This document shows, one piece after another, positions 54,825 to 63,621 of a stretch of DNA of 64,000 bases. The notes under the pieces were generated by a model, which was not told where the DNA came from, searched no databases, and saw nothing but the letters and a program-made list of their open reading frames with translations. The position numbers and the translations under genes were made by a program. Source of the stretch: Hymenobacter mucosus (GTDB lineage: Bacteria > Bacteroidota > Bacteroidia > Cytophagales > Hymenobacteraceae); NCBI RefSeq assembly GCF_900188255.1, contig NZ_FZNS01000007.1, forward strand, positions 124,001 to 188,000, read 5' to 3'. Each line of letters begins with the position of its first letter. Positions within the stretch are counted from its first letter, which is position 1.

Positions 54825-56888
54825 TTATTTCTCCTCTACAATTTGCACGCCCCAAGGGCCTAGCTGTAGCTCTTGACCCTGGCGCACGGCCATACCAGCT
54901 AGCAGTTCCTTGCCCGCGCCGTGGGGGTAGCGTACGGTGCCCGGCGTGGCCGAATAGTTAAAATAGTAGTGCACCTGCTTACGACGTTGGTTAAGGCCGA
55001 CGCGGGTAATGAGCGGGAACTGCAACTCCTGGTCGATGCCCCACAGGTTGGCCTTCTTCACGGCGTCGGTCACCAGCTTATCCACTACCGCGTCGGTGGT
55101 GTGGCAGCCCACGTAGGTAGCCAAGCCTTTACCGTACTGGTTTTCCGTAATGGCCGCGTACTGCCCCCAAGCCGGGTGCTCGTAGCGGGCCAGTACTTTG
55201 GCGGTGGTTGGCGTGAGCAGCTCTATCCAATTCGTCACCTGGCCCTTGTCGGCGGGGTAAGCATCGCTCTGCAGGCCTACTCCGCTGGGGGTGGTAAAGA
55301 GGCTATAGGTTACGCCGCACACCTTACTCAGGCCGCCCGGCTGCATGGAGCTGCGCACCTGCACATGCTCATCGGAAAAGCCGCTGCGGTAGGTCACGAG
55401 CAGGTGGCCGCCTTGCTGCACGTACTGGTCGAGGCGGGCTAGTAAGCTCGCGGGCGCGGCGTACAGCATGGGCACAATCAGCAGGGAATACTGGTTTAGG
55501 TTGGGGCTGCTGGGGTCCACTAGGTCGCAGCCCACATTGTGGCGGTAGAGCGGGTCGTAGAAGGAGCGCAACACCTCGTTATAGTCCAGGCCGTTGCGAA
55601 ACCAGCCTTCGGCCGTTAGGGCTTCGTTGCTGAAGAGAATGGCTACCTTGTTGGTTTTCTTTAAGTTAAGCAGGTTGGAACTCAGGCGCTGAAAGTCCCG
55701 CCCAATGGTTTTGGCCTCGTCGTAAACCGGGTTGGGCTGAAAATCCTGGCTGAGCAATCCTTTCCAGTAGGTTTCGAAGGAGTTGTGGGTGGAATGCCAA
55801 TGCCAATACTCCACCATGTTGGCTCCCGAAGCCAGGTGGCTGAAGGCCTGCAAGCGCAGCTGACCGGGGTAGGGCACCCACTGCGGAAATCCCTGGGCTT
55901 CAGTTTCGAGAACCAGGTAGTTCTGCCCCCCTTTCATGGAGCGGGTCACGTCGCCGCCGAAGGCAATTTCAGTGCCCGTGAGCTGGTCCTGGCTGGGGTG
56001 GTAAATGTCAATACCCGCCACATCGAGTGCCTTGGCTGCGGCAAAGTGGTCCACTTCGGGCTGAATGCCGAAGGAGTGGCCGCGCCAACCCAGGTCAAAG
56101 TTTTGGGTAATGAATTGGTCGGGCTTCTTGTATTCGCGCACTAAGGCAGCCTGCCAAGCCAGGAAGTCGGTGACGAGCTGGCGCTGAAACCGGTTGAACT
56201 CGCTTCCCAACCCCGCGTTGATGGTACCTACCATGGAAGGAAAATCCTCCCAGGCGTTGATGCGGTTGCTCCAGTAATCGAGCCCGTAGGCTTTGTTCAG
56301 CGCGTCCAACGACGAAAACTTGCGCTGCATGTACTGCACAAACTGCTTTTGCACAGCGGGCCCAGCCGTACCATAAGCCTTGGTTTCGTTATCCACCTGA
56401 TAGCCGATGATGGCCGGGTGGTCCTTCACGTGGCCCAGCAGCGCCCGAATCACCGCCTCGGCGTGGCGGCGGTAGTCGGGGTTGCTGATGTCCATATTTT
56501 GGCGCGGGCCATACTGGTTTTGCCCGTGATTCGTGACAGCTAGCACATCGGGGTACTTGCGCACCAGCCAAGTAGGTACGGCGTACGTGGGCGTACCGAT
56601 GATGACCCGGATGCCGGCTTTGTGCATGGCATTAAGCACCCGATCCACGTGCGAGAAATCGAACTTGCCTTCCTGAGGCTCCAGCGTACTCCACGTCGAT
56701 TCGGCAATGCGCACCACATTAATGCCGGCCGCCTTCATCATCTGCACATCCTGGGCGAGGCGGTCGTAGGGCATGTACTCATCATAGTACGCCACGCCGT
56801 AGAGGAGCTTGTCTTGCTTGGGCGCTTGGGCCAGCACCCGGCCAAAAGACAAGGCAAGTAAAAGAAGCGCAGGAAGGAGCTTGTGCAT
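54825..56888 (-). CDS. GH42 beta-galactosidase, secreted
   Basis: 687-residue retaining beta-galactosidase of family GH42 from the ATG at 56888 (MHKLLPALLLLALSFGRVLAQ, signal peptide); an upstream start at 57008 would bury the signal. The TIM barrel begins LLYGVAYYDEYMPYDRLAQDVQMMKAAGINVVRI. The acid/base is Glu168 in IIGYQVDNET and the probable nucleophile Glu328 in YLVLETEAQGFPQW. The B domain (about 395-600) is a flavodoxin-like trimerisation fold with LLIVPMLYAAPASLLARLDQYVQQGGHLLVTYRSGF, and a C-terminal beta domain closes the protein. Export is notable because many GH42 enzymes are cytoplasmic. It may act on arabinogalactan or galactan, complementing the arabinofuranosidases at the left end. 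Confidence 0.94.
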   Translation of the reverse strand: MHKLLPALLLLALSFGRVLAQAPKQDKLLYGVAYYDEYMPYDRLAQDVQMMKAAGINVVRIAESTWSTLEPQEGKFDFSHVDRVLNAMHKAGIRVIIGTPTYAVPTWLVRKYPDVLAVTNHGQNQYGPRQNMDISNPDYRRHAEAVIRALLGHVKDHPAIIGYQVDNETKAYGTAGPAVQKQFVQYMQRKFSSLDALNKAYGLDYWSNRINAWEDFPSMVGTINAGLGSEFNRFQRQLVTDFLAWQAALVREYKKPDQFITQNFDLGWRGHSFGIQPEVDHFAAAKALDVAGIDIYHPSQDQLTGTEIAFGGDVTRSMKGGQNYLVLETEAQGFPQWVPYPGQLRLQAFSHLASGANMVEYWHWHSTHNSFETYWKGLLSQDFQPNPVYDEAKTIGRDFQRLSSNLLNLKKTNKVAILFSNEALTAEGWFRNGLDYNEVLRSFYDPLYRHNVGCDLVDPSSPNLNQYSLLIVPMLYAAPASLLARLDQYVQQGGHLLVTYRSGFSDEHVQVRSSMQPGGLSKVCGVTYSLFTTPSGVGLQSDAYPADKGQVTNWIELLTPTTAKVLARYEHPAWGQYAAITENQYGKGLATYVGCHTTDAVVDKLVTDAVKKANLWGIDQELQFPLITRVGLNQRRKQVHYYFNYSATPGTVRYPHGAGKELLAGMAVRQGQELQLGPWGVQIVEEK

Positions 56889-57251
56889 TTGCGAAAAGAA
56901 AGTAGCCGGGTACGGTAGCGTAAAACAAGTTCGCAGGCGGTATAAAAGACCATCCATCTCGCCTGCCTTGCTTTGGCAGAGCAATACTATCAACGCTACG
57001 CCGCCCAAAGGGCGAAAAATTCGGCAACTAGGGTAGGTGTTTTATTCATTGCTGAGTTCTCCATAGAATGAAGCGCATACCTCTACCCATGAGCTCACGC
57101 CTTGCAGCTGACGCGAGACCTTATTGTATTCCGAATAACTGCTACTTAGGTACACTTTCGACTACCGCTGCCGTGAATTAAGCAAGTAGGGTCGCTGAGA
57201 CGAGGCCTGCACATGCTCACCAACCTCTGCACTACCACTTAGTACCAATGC
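56889..57251. other. Intergenic region upstream of the GH42 gene
   Basis: About 360 bases with no supported gene; it should contain the minus-strand promoter of the GH42 gene. No operator-like palindrome comparable to 6007 was found by eye. Confidence 0.3.
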
Positions 57252-57674
57252 CTACTGCGCTGGCTGCCGCAAGGCCTTCAGTGCGCCCGTAGACCACAGC
57301 GCCCAGCCCATGAGTACGGGCTGAAAGAACAGCCGCGCCAACCGCTTGCCGTCCGAGTCAAGCCCGAAGGCGCTGATATGGTGGGTGTACTGATGCACGT
57401 TGCCAGGAAATACCATCCCGTAGAACGTAGCCAAGCCCAGGCCCATGGGCACTCTGCGCTTCTTGGCAAGTAGCAACGATAAGCCAAGGCCTATTTCGAC
57501 TACGCCCGAAAGCAGCACTACTATGTCCTTATCCATGGGAACCCAATCGGGCACTTGTGCCTGAAAGGCGCGGCGGGCAAAGGTGAGGTGGCCTGTGCCA
57601 GCGCCTACCATAAAGGTAGCCAGCACCACGCGCCCAACGTCTTGCAGGGTTGTTGTCTGTGTTGTGTATGACAT
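57252..57674 (-). CDS. DoxX-family membrane protein
   Basis: 140-residue inner-membrane protein from the ATG at 57674 (MSYTTQTTTLQDVGRVVLATFM). Four hydrophobic segments are seen: VVLATFMVGAGTGHLTFA, DIVVLLSGVVEIGLGLSLLLA, VPMGLGLATFYGMVFPGNVHQY and LFFQPVLMGWALWSTGAL. The glycine-rich helix with FMVGAGTGHL and the overall layout are those of DoxX-like proteins. Function in this group is poorly known. Confidence 0.8.
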   Translation of the reverse strand: MSYTTQTTTLQDVGRVVLATFMVGAGTGHLTFARRAFQAQVPDWVPMDKDIVVLLSGVVEIGLGLSLLLAKKRRVPMGLGLATFYGMVFPGNVHQYTHHISAFGLDSDGKRLARLFFQPVLMGWALWSTGALKALRQPAQ

Positions 57675-57799
57675 AGCGAGCAAGCAGGAAATGGTCCTGC
57701 TGCCCCTACCTACGGCCAATTGAGTAGTAAAGTATACAGTGGCCCTGTAGCAGCACGTACTGCCAAGCTAGCATTCCCGCTCAACTTACGTTGGCGCAG

Positions 57800-57860
57800 T
57801 ACTACGGATACTGAAACAGCCGCCTGGAATTCTCAGGCGGCTGTTTCAGTATCCGTAGTA
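57800..57860 (-). terminator. Strong terminator hairpin after the bestrophin gene
   Basis: Perfect 27-base arms, 57800-57826 and 57834-57860, around a 7-base loop; the inner part is CAGCCGCCTG/CAGGCGGCTG. It lies 40 bases downstream of the bestrophin stop and separates that transcript from the DoxX gene. Confidence 0.8.
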
Positions 57861-57900
57861 TGTAGTGTCCAGGAAAAGGCAGGCACTGCCTTACCGGCTA

Positions 57901-58815
57901 TTAGAGCACGTAGAAGGTACTTTCGGCTGGGGCGGGCTCCCGCACCACGCGCTTTTCGCCTACCATCTGCTTGAGGTTGCCTTCAATGGTTTGGGCAATG
58001 GCAGTTACTGGGGTGTCGGTGGGCTTGCTTTCAAAGGGGTCCTGCAAGTGAATAGCCATTTTCTCGATTAGGAAAAAGGCGGAAGAAATGGCCACTACCA
58101 TCAGGACTTCCAGCATGCCGAACACCTCTAGCAGGGCGAAGGGCAGCAGCAACACGAAGAAGAACAAACAGAAGTGAATGTACAAGGTGTAGGTAGCCGG
58201 AAACACCGTGTTCTTAATTCGCTCGCACCGGCCCATAGAGTCGGTGAGCTTAGTGAGGATGCCTTCCATTTCCACTTGCTGATAGGCATTGATCCAGCCT
58301 TCGCGCAACGCAAACCGCAGGTCTTGGGCGTGCAGTTGCAGCAAGGCGTTGGGCACGTTGTCGTGTTTGCCCACAAAGGCTATATCATCCGGCGTGAGAA
58401 ACATGCGGATTTTCTCAATGTCCATTTTCTTGCGCAGCGACATTCCCACGCTGTAGGCCCAGGCAATTTGACGGTCGGTGAGGCGCTTTACCCACTCCGC
58501 AGCTTCTTCCGAGCCGTAGGGGGCTTCCGTGAAACATAGCACTTGGCGGATTAAGGAACGAGAGTCGTTTACGATGGCTCCCCAGGCAATGCGGGCTTCC
58601 CACCACCGGTCGTAGGCTTGGTTTGACTTGAAGGCCAGCAGCAACGACAGCACGGTACCCAGCACCATGGGCACGCTCAGGGGAAGGGTCACCTCCATCA
58701 CGTGCAAGAGCTTATCTTCCAATGCAATGAGCGAGGCGTACACGAATACAAACAAGACTTCCCATTTTATCTTACCAAACACGTAGGAAAGTGGGATTTT
58801 CGTCTTCAACAACAT
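57901..58815 (-). CDS. Bestrophin-family anion channel
   Basis: 304-residue membrane protein of the bacterial bestrophin family (YneE-like, formerly UPF0187). N-terminal helix WEVLFVFVYASLIALEDKL, then PLSVPMVLGTVLSLLLAFKSNQAYDRWWEARIAWGAIVNDSRSLIRQVL, which is the family signature (F-x-x-N-x-A-Y-x-R-W-W-E-x-R), and LYIHFCLFFFVLLLPFALLEVFGMLEVLMVVAISSAFFLIEKMAIHLQDPFE near the end. Bacterial relatives form pentameric ion channels. It starts 49 bases after the stop of the universal stress protein gene on the same strand, so the two may be co-transcribed. Confidence 0.95.
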   Translation of the reverse strand: MLLKTKIPLSYVFGKIKWEVLFVFVYASLIALEDKLLHVMEVTLPLSVPMVLGTVLSLLLAFKSNQAYDRWWEARIAWGAIVNDSRSLIRQVLCFTEAPYGSEEAAEWVKRLTDRQIAWAYSVGMSLRKKMDIEKIRMFLTPDDIAFVGKHDNVPNALLQLHAQDLRFALREGWINAYQQVEMEGILTKLTDSMGRCERIKNTVFPATYTLYIHFCLFFFVLLLPFALLEVFGMLEVLMVVAISSAFFLIEKMAIHLQDPFESKPTDTPVTAIAQTIEGNLKQMVGEKRVVREPAPAESTFYVL

Positions 58816-58863
58816 AACGGGGGCAGAAAAAGAAGGGGAGAAATAGGAGATGGTCCGCGCCGC

Positions 58864-59667
58864 TTAGGCGACGGATAGGCAGGGTACTTTTGTGGCGCTG
58901 GCCCGCTCACTGCTACTGGCTTTTTGGCCCAAGCGCAGGTGGTCGAGCATACTTTTCTTTTTGCAGTTGACCACTAAGTCAACTTCGAACTTCTTGATAA
59001 ACGCGACAATACCTTGGGTAAAGTTGCGCTGTGGCACCACCTGGCCCGAATCCGCTACTTTCGCCAGCATGGGCGAAGCGTGTAGCCGGCTTAGGGCCTG
59101 AGTGAGCGCATCGGTGCTAAAGCCAGGCTTGGTTACTAGCAGGAAGCTGACGCCGCACTCCCTCCGCCGCCGCAACTCAATGAGCTCTTGGTTGGGAAGC
59201 AAACCGTTTTTTGCTTCTACGTCTAGCACGAAGACAATTCGGCGCAAGCAGTTTGGGACGGAAAATCCGGGACCATACGGGACCGGCAACAGAACATCTT
59301 GCAGCAGTTTGCTACGGAAGCTCAGGGCTGCGGTATTGTGGCTGCACGAAATGGTACTCAAGACCAGGTCAATCTGCTCCTCTAGAACGTGTTTTGTGAT
59401 GTATGAAGAGTCTTTGCCGTGCAGGCGCGCAATTTCAAGGCCCTCAATCCCGCTAAAGTTCAATTTTTGCAGCTGCTCAATGGCGCTGCTAAACTCTGCA
59501 TCGGGCTGCTGAGAGGAAAGGGGTAGTAGGTCGGTGCTGGTGGTGGAAACGGGCGCTACGTACAGAAGAATGACATAACAGCTTTGCTCCTGCACCAGAT
59601 TCAGCGCGCAACGAATCAGGTGCAAAGAGTACAGCGTCAGGTCAGTTGGCAGCAACATTTTCTTCAT
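58864..59667 (-). CDS. Universal stress protein
   Basis: 267-residue cytoplasmic protein of the UspA superfamily. It begins MKKMLLPTDLTLYSLHLIRCALNLVQEQSCYVILLYVAP, where the Asp of LPTD is a usual nucleotide-site residue. Later segments (DLVLSTISCSH; ALTQALSRLHASP; VDLVVNCKKKSMLDHLRLGQK) resemble a second, degenerate Usp half. The glycine-rich ATP loop G-x2-G-x9-G-S/T is not seen, so it is probably non-ATP-binding. It lies upstream of the bestrophin gene in a likely two-gene unit. Confidence 0.8.
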   Translation of the reverse strand: MKKMLLPTDLTLYSLHLIRCALNLVQEQSCYVILLYVAPVSTTSTDLLPLSSQQPDAEFSSAIEQLQKLNFSGIEGLEIARLHGKDSSYITKHVLEEQIDLVLSTISCSHNTAALSFRSKLLQDVLLPVPYGPGFSVPNCLRRIVFVLDVEAKNGLLPNQELIELRRRRECGVSFLLVTKPGFSTDALTQALSRLHASPMLAKVADSGQVVPQRNFTQGIVAFIKKFEVDLVVNCKKKSMLDHLRLGQKASSSERASATKVPCLSVA

Positions 59668-59996
59668 GCGCCTTTCTAGTTTTATTCCAATTTGTGTCTT
59701 TTTTACAAGTACAAAGCAAACTCACAATTATTAAAGTGATATTAATACTGAATTATAACGACGTTAAAAGCAGACTCTAGGGAGCCATAAGCTGAACTGT
59801 AAACGCATGCTGTTCGGCACATCTGTGTCTTCTAAAAGGGGCCCTTTCTGGTAGCTTCTTACCACCCGAAACACTGGCGTGCAGTCAGCACGGTGTTTTA
59901 TCAATTTATTACCATCGGGTAAAGCTTGTGTGATATCTGCTCGTCCGCCATTCTATCGTATAACCAGCCTTCTACTTTTGGCGCAAAGAATGCGCT
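59668..59996. other. Divergent promoter region
   Basis: About 330 bases between the divergent universal stress protein gene and the sigma factor gene, AT-rich from 59690 to 59770. It must contain both promoters; no box pair could be assigned with confidence. Confidence 0.35.
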
Positions 59997-60545
59997 GTGG
60001 CTACTGACAATTTACTTGAGCTGCTGGAGCGAATCCGCACCAACGACTACCAAGCCTTCGAGCTGCTGTTTGAGGAGCAGTGGCGTGCCCTTTACCGCTA
60101 CGCGCACAAAGTCCTGCGCAATGCTTCCGATGCGGAAGACATTACCCAGGAGCTGTTCTGCGACCTGTGGGCGAATCGGGCCCAGTTGCATGTGCAAAGC
60201 AACGCGGCCGGCTACCTCTTGGGGGCCTTGCGCAAAAAGATCCTGACCCGTTTTCGCGACGCGGATATTCGCAGCCGCCACTTACAGCACTATGGCGCCA
60301 TTCAGGAAGCCAGCGCCGAGCTGACGCTGCGGCACTTGGTTAGCCACGATACGCTGGCGGCCGTGCAGGCGCGGGCTCAGGAATTGCCCCCGAAGGAGAA
60401 AGAAGTGTTTTTGCTGGGTATGCTGCACGACTTTTCAGTGAAGGAAATAGCTGAGCGCTTTGCTACGTCGGAGCAAACGGTACGCAACCAAATGAACAGC
60501 GCCCTGCACAAACTCTCGCCCTTCTTGGTCAAGCTGTTAAGCTAA
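59997..60545 (+). CDS. ECF RNA polymerase sigma factor (FecI-like)
   Basis: 182-residue sigma-70 family factor of the Bacteroidota ECF group. Region 2 has AFELLFEEQWRALYRYAHKVLRNASDAEDITQELFCDLW (the usual DAEDITQE/F-x-x-LW pattern), and region 4 has LPPKEKEVFLLGMLHDFSVKEIAERFATSEQTVRNQMNSALHKL. The start is GTG at 59997; the ATG at 59990 is out of frame. A FecR-type anti-sigma gene and an STN-bearing SusC gene follow downstream, so it is likely the sigma factor of a cell-surface-signalling cascade, with a phosphatase gene between it and the anti-sigma gene. Confidence 0.94.
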   Translation: MATDNLLELLERIRTNDYQAFELLFEEQWRALYRYAHKVLRNASDAEDITQELFCDLWANRAQLHVQSNAAGYLLGALRKKILTRFRDADIRSRHLQHYGAIQEASAELTLRHLVSHDTLAAVQARAQELPPKEKEVFLLGMLHDFSVKEIAERFATSEQTVRNQMNSALHKLSPFLVKLLS

Positions 60546-60823
60546 TCTGAGTCCGCCACAACGAGGAACGCTATGTTACCTATTCGTTAAATAGTAGGGT
60601 AGCAATGGTTGAGGAAGTGCCCATCTGCAACTAGCTAAGTGTAGGTGGCAGCCCCGGCCGGGAAAGCACATAGCCCGCCATCTACCAGCCGCCCGGCGGC
60701 TACCTCCAGCGTCCGCCCTCTTCCGGTGGGTTGCTTTCGGCAGTACCCCTACTGCGCCTTTTCTTCTTTCCTGCTTCGGTACTCGGGCGGACTTTTTCCG
60801 TGCGGTAGTGCCTCATCTTGTGT

Positions 60824-62476
60824 ATGTTTCGAAAAATTCTGCTTTCCGCACTTCTACTGGGTAGTGCGCCAGGTCTGCTCGCTCAGGGCACCAAGAAACC
60901 TAAGCTACTGGTAGGCATCATGGTTGACCAAATGCGGGCCGACTACCTCCCCCGCTTCTACGACCAGATGGGCAATGATGGCTTTAAACGCCTGCTGCGC
61001 GAGGGGTTTCAGTGCCGCAACACCCACTACAACTACGTACCTACCGTCACGGGGCCCGGCCATGCCTCCGTGTACACGGGCACCACGCCCCGCTACCACG
61101 GCGTGGTGGGCAACTCCTGGTACGACCGCAGCCTACGCCGCGACGTGTATTGCACCGACGACACAACGGTGCAGCTGGTGGGCACACCCAAAGGCATGGG
61201 CGTTTCGGCTCGCAACCAAGTGAGCACCACCCTGGGCGACGAAATGAAGATGGTGTCGAACGGGCGCAGCAAGGTGGTGGCGTTGTCACTGAAGGACCGT
61301 GCCTCGGCTCTACCGGCTGGCCATATGGCCGATGGGGCGTTCTGGTTTGACATGAACACTGGCGACTTTATTTCGAGTACCTACTACATGCCCGCCCTGC
61401 CCAAGTGGGTAGCCGATTTTAACGCCCAAAAGAAGGCCGACTACTACCGCCAGCAAACCTGGACGCCTCTTCGCGGCCCGGAGGCCTACCTCAATAGCGT
61501 AGCCGATTCTAACTCCTTTGAGCGCATTTTCAAGGGTAAAACGGCGGCTACGTTTCCTTACGAACTCAGCAAGATAGCCCCACTGAACCCGCCAGCGTAC
61601 GAGGCCGTCAATATCTCGCCCTTCGGCAACAACTTACTCACGGACCTGGCTCTGACTGCCTTGGCTAACACCGACTTGGGCCGCGACGATGTGCCGGACT
61701 TGCTGGCTATCAGCTACTCCAGCCCCGACCCGGTGGGCCACACGTTCGGGCCGCTTTCTAAGGAAGAGAACGACCTCTACCTACGCCTCGACCTAGAGAT
61801 TGCACGCCTCCTGCAAGCTCTCGACAAAACTGTGGGCAAAGGCAACTACACCATTTTCTTGACTGCGGACCATGGCGCCAGTGAGGTGCCCAAGTACCTG
61901 GCTCAGCACCACGCACCCGGCGGCGCCCAGACGCACGCCACGCTTAACAAAGGGGCCGCTGACTACCTCGTGGAGCAACTCGGGCCGGGCCAGTGGCTTG
62001 AGACGGAGCGCAACAACATGTACTACCTCAACCGCCCCCTCATTGCCAGCCGCAAGCTAGAACTGGCCCGTGTGCAGAACCTCCTGGCCGACTACCTGCG
62101 CAGCCAGCCCGGTATTGCTCAGGTGAATACCACCGCCCAGCTGCTTACAAGCAGCACAGGGGCTTTCCTTGAAACCAAGCTGCAGAACGGCCTCTACTAC
62201 CAGCGCTTCGGCGATGTACGCTTTGAGCTGGCACCCGGCTGGACTTGGGAGCTAGGGGTGGGCGCCACCCACGGCTCGGGCTACCTCTACGACAGCCACG
62301 TACCGTTGCTGTGGTTCGGAGCTGGCATTACACCCGGCATCAGCTACCAGTACCACGCCATCACCGACATTGCCCCCACGGCTGCCATGCTGGTAGAAAG
62401 CAAGCTGCCCAGCGCTTGTACCGGCCAGCCCATTGTGGAAATGCTCAGCCCCGCACCCATCAAAAAGCGCCGCTAG
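60824..62476 (+). CDS. pafA: PafA-type alkaline phosphatase
   Basis: 550-residue periplasmic phosphomonoesterase of the alkaline phosphatase superfamily. The signal peptide ends at GLLAQ (residue 21); the ATG at 60824 is preferred to the TTG at 60818. Active-site features match PafA of Elizabethkingia: metal ligand Asp35 in MVDQMRADY, catalytic Thr76 in PTVTGPGHASVYTG, the Lys and Arg of SLKDRA that contact phosphate in PafA, SPDPVGHTFGP, TADHG and a final metal-binding His in ATHGSG. It sits between the sigma and FecR genes and may belong to their transcript, which would tie phosphate release to the surface-signalling system. Confidence 0.9.
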   Translation: MFRKILLSALLLGSAPGLLAQGTKKPKLLVGIMVDQMRADYLPRFYDQMGNDGFKRLLREGFQCRNTHYNYVPTVTGPGHASVYTGTTPRYHGVVGNSWYDRSLRRDVYCTDDTTVQLVGTPKGMGVSARNQVSTTLGDEMKMVSNGRSKVVALSLKDRASALPAGHMADGAFWFDMNTGDFISSTYYMPALPKWVADFNAQKKADYYRQQTWTPLRGPEAYLNSVADSNSFERIFKGKTAATFPYELSKIAPLNPPAYEAVNISPFGNNLLTDLALTALANTDLGRDDVPDLLAISYSSPDPVGHTFGPLSKEENDLYLRLDLEIARLLQALDKTVGKGNYTIFLTADHGASEVPKYLAQHHAPGGAQTHATLNKGAADYLVEQLGPGQWLETERNNMYYLNRPLIASRKLELARVQNLLADYLRSQPGIAQVNTTAQLLTSSTGAFLETKLQNGLYYQRFGDVRFELAPGWTWELGVGATHGSGYLYDSHVPLLWFGAGITPGISYQYHAITDIAPTAAMLVESKLPSACTGQPIVEMLSPAPIKKRR

Positions 62477-62573
62477 CGTGCCCCTACGCTAAGTATCCTA
62501 CCTCGTCAATATTACGCTTTCGTTACATCAAGCACCGCGGATGGTTACTTCCGCGGGCTTGTGCAACTCTGTT

Positions 62574-63533
62574 ATGAAGCCCTCGAATTCCCGATTCCAC
62601 CAGCTGCCCTCCCGCCTGCAACGCTACCTCCGAAGCCGCCTTGCTTCGCAGCAGTCCGAGCAGCAACGGGGGCAGTGGTTGGATGACCTGGCAGCTGCTA
62701 CCCCAGACGATGACGTGCTCATCAATCGGGAGTTGGAGGCGGCGCGGCGGGCACGGATTCTGGCGGGAATCTATGCCCGTACGCAGCCTTCGGTGCGGGT
62801 TTTTCAGCTGTGGCCGGCCCTGCAACTAGCCGCGGTGCTGGTTCCGTTGCTAATAGTAGGGGCCGTGCTGTGGCTGCCGCTAGGGCCGCCGCGGGTGTTG
62901 TGCTACGCTACAGGCGTGGGGGAACACCGCGAAGTGGTACTGCCCGACAAAAGCCACGTGTGGTTGCGGCCCCGGTCGGAGCTGACGTGTGCGGCCTCCT
63001 TTGGGGCCGTGCGCGACGTGCAACTGCGTGGGGAGGCATTTTTTGCCGTCACGAAAAACCCCGCGCAGCCTTTCGTGGTGCACACCCCCAAAGTGACGGT
63101 GCGGGTGCTGGGCACGTCCTTTCTGGTGAAGGCCTATCCACAGCTTTCTATTACTACCGTGCACGTGCGCACCGGCCGGGTACAGGTAGCCCGCCAAGAC
63201 ACCTTACTAGGCCTACTCCGGCCGCACGATCAGCTCGTGTATACCTCGCACAACCAACAGGTTAAACTTTCAAGCAACGAATTCGACGATACTCTTCCCA
63301 GCAGCCGCATGCTAACCTTCGAGCAGGCTTCTTTACCCGAGATTTTGCTTTTGCTGGAAAACTACTACCCTATCCGCTTTACCCTGCGCCGCGACGCTCC
63401 CACCGTGGCCCTGACTGGCACCCTGGACCCTGCGCTTTCTGCCGACCAGGTCACCGACGTGCTTAATGTGCTTTTACAACGCCATCATCTCCGCATTACC
63501 AAGCGCAGTACCGCTACCTACCAGGTAGAATAA
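62574..63533 (+). CDS. FecR-family anti-sigma factor
   Basis: 319-residue inner-membrane anti-sigma regulator from the ATG at 62574 (MKPSNSRFHQLPSRLQRYLRSRL). A cytoplasmic helical part of about 75 residues should hold the sigma factor; one membrane helix follows (LQLAAVLVPLLIVGAVLWL, about 85-105); then the periplasmic FecR domain (VVLPDKSHVWLRPRSELT, VRDVQLRGEAFFAVTKNPAQPFVVHTPKVTVRVLGTSFLV) and a DUF4974-like C-terminal domain (SLPEILLLLENYYPIRFTL). It receives a signal from the STN domain of the SusC protein encoded 88 bases downstream and controls the sigma factor encoded upstream at 59997. Confidence 0.94.
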   Translation: MKPSNSRFHQLPSRLQRYLRSRLASQQSEQQRGQWLDDLAAATPDDDVLINRELEAARRARILAGIYARTQPSVRVFQLWPALQLAAVLVPLLIVGAVLWLPLGPPRVLCYATGVGEHREVVLPDKSHVWLRPRSELTCAASFGAVRDVQLRGEAFFAVTKNPAQPFVVHTPKVTVRVLGTSFLVKAYPQLSITTVHVRTGRVQVARQDTLLGLLRPHDQLVYTSHNQQVKLSSNEFDDTLPSSRMLTFEQASLPEILLLLENYYPIRFTLRRDAPTVALTGTLDPALSADQVTDVLNVLLQRHHLRITKRSTATYQVE

Positions 63534-63621
63534 CGCCGGCTGCCGGCTCCTTCTGTCCTTCCTCTTTCAAGACCAGGCTTTTGGCCTGCCGGGCAGCGCC
63601 TTGCCCAAACGCTACCACCGT

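Noticed and set aside
59990-59992. ATG as start of the sigma factor gene
   Set aside because: It is out of frame with the sigma factor; the in-frame start is GTG at 59997.
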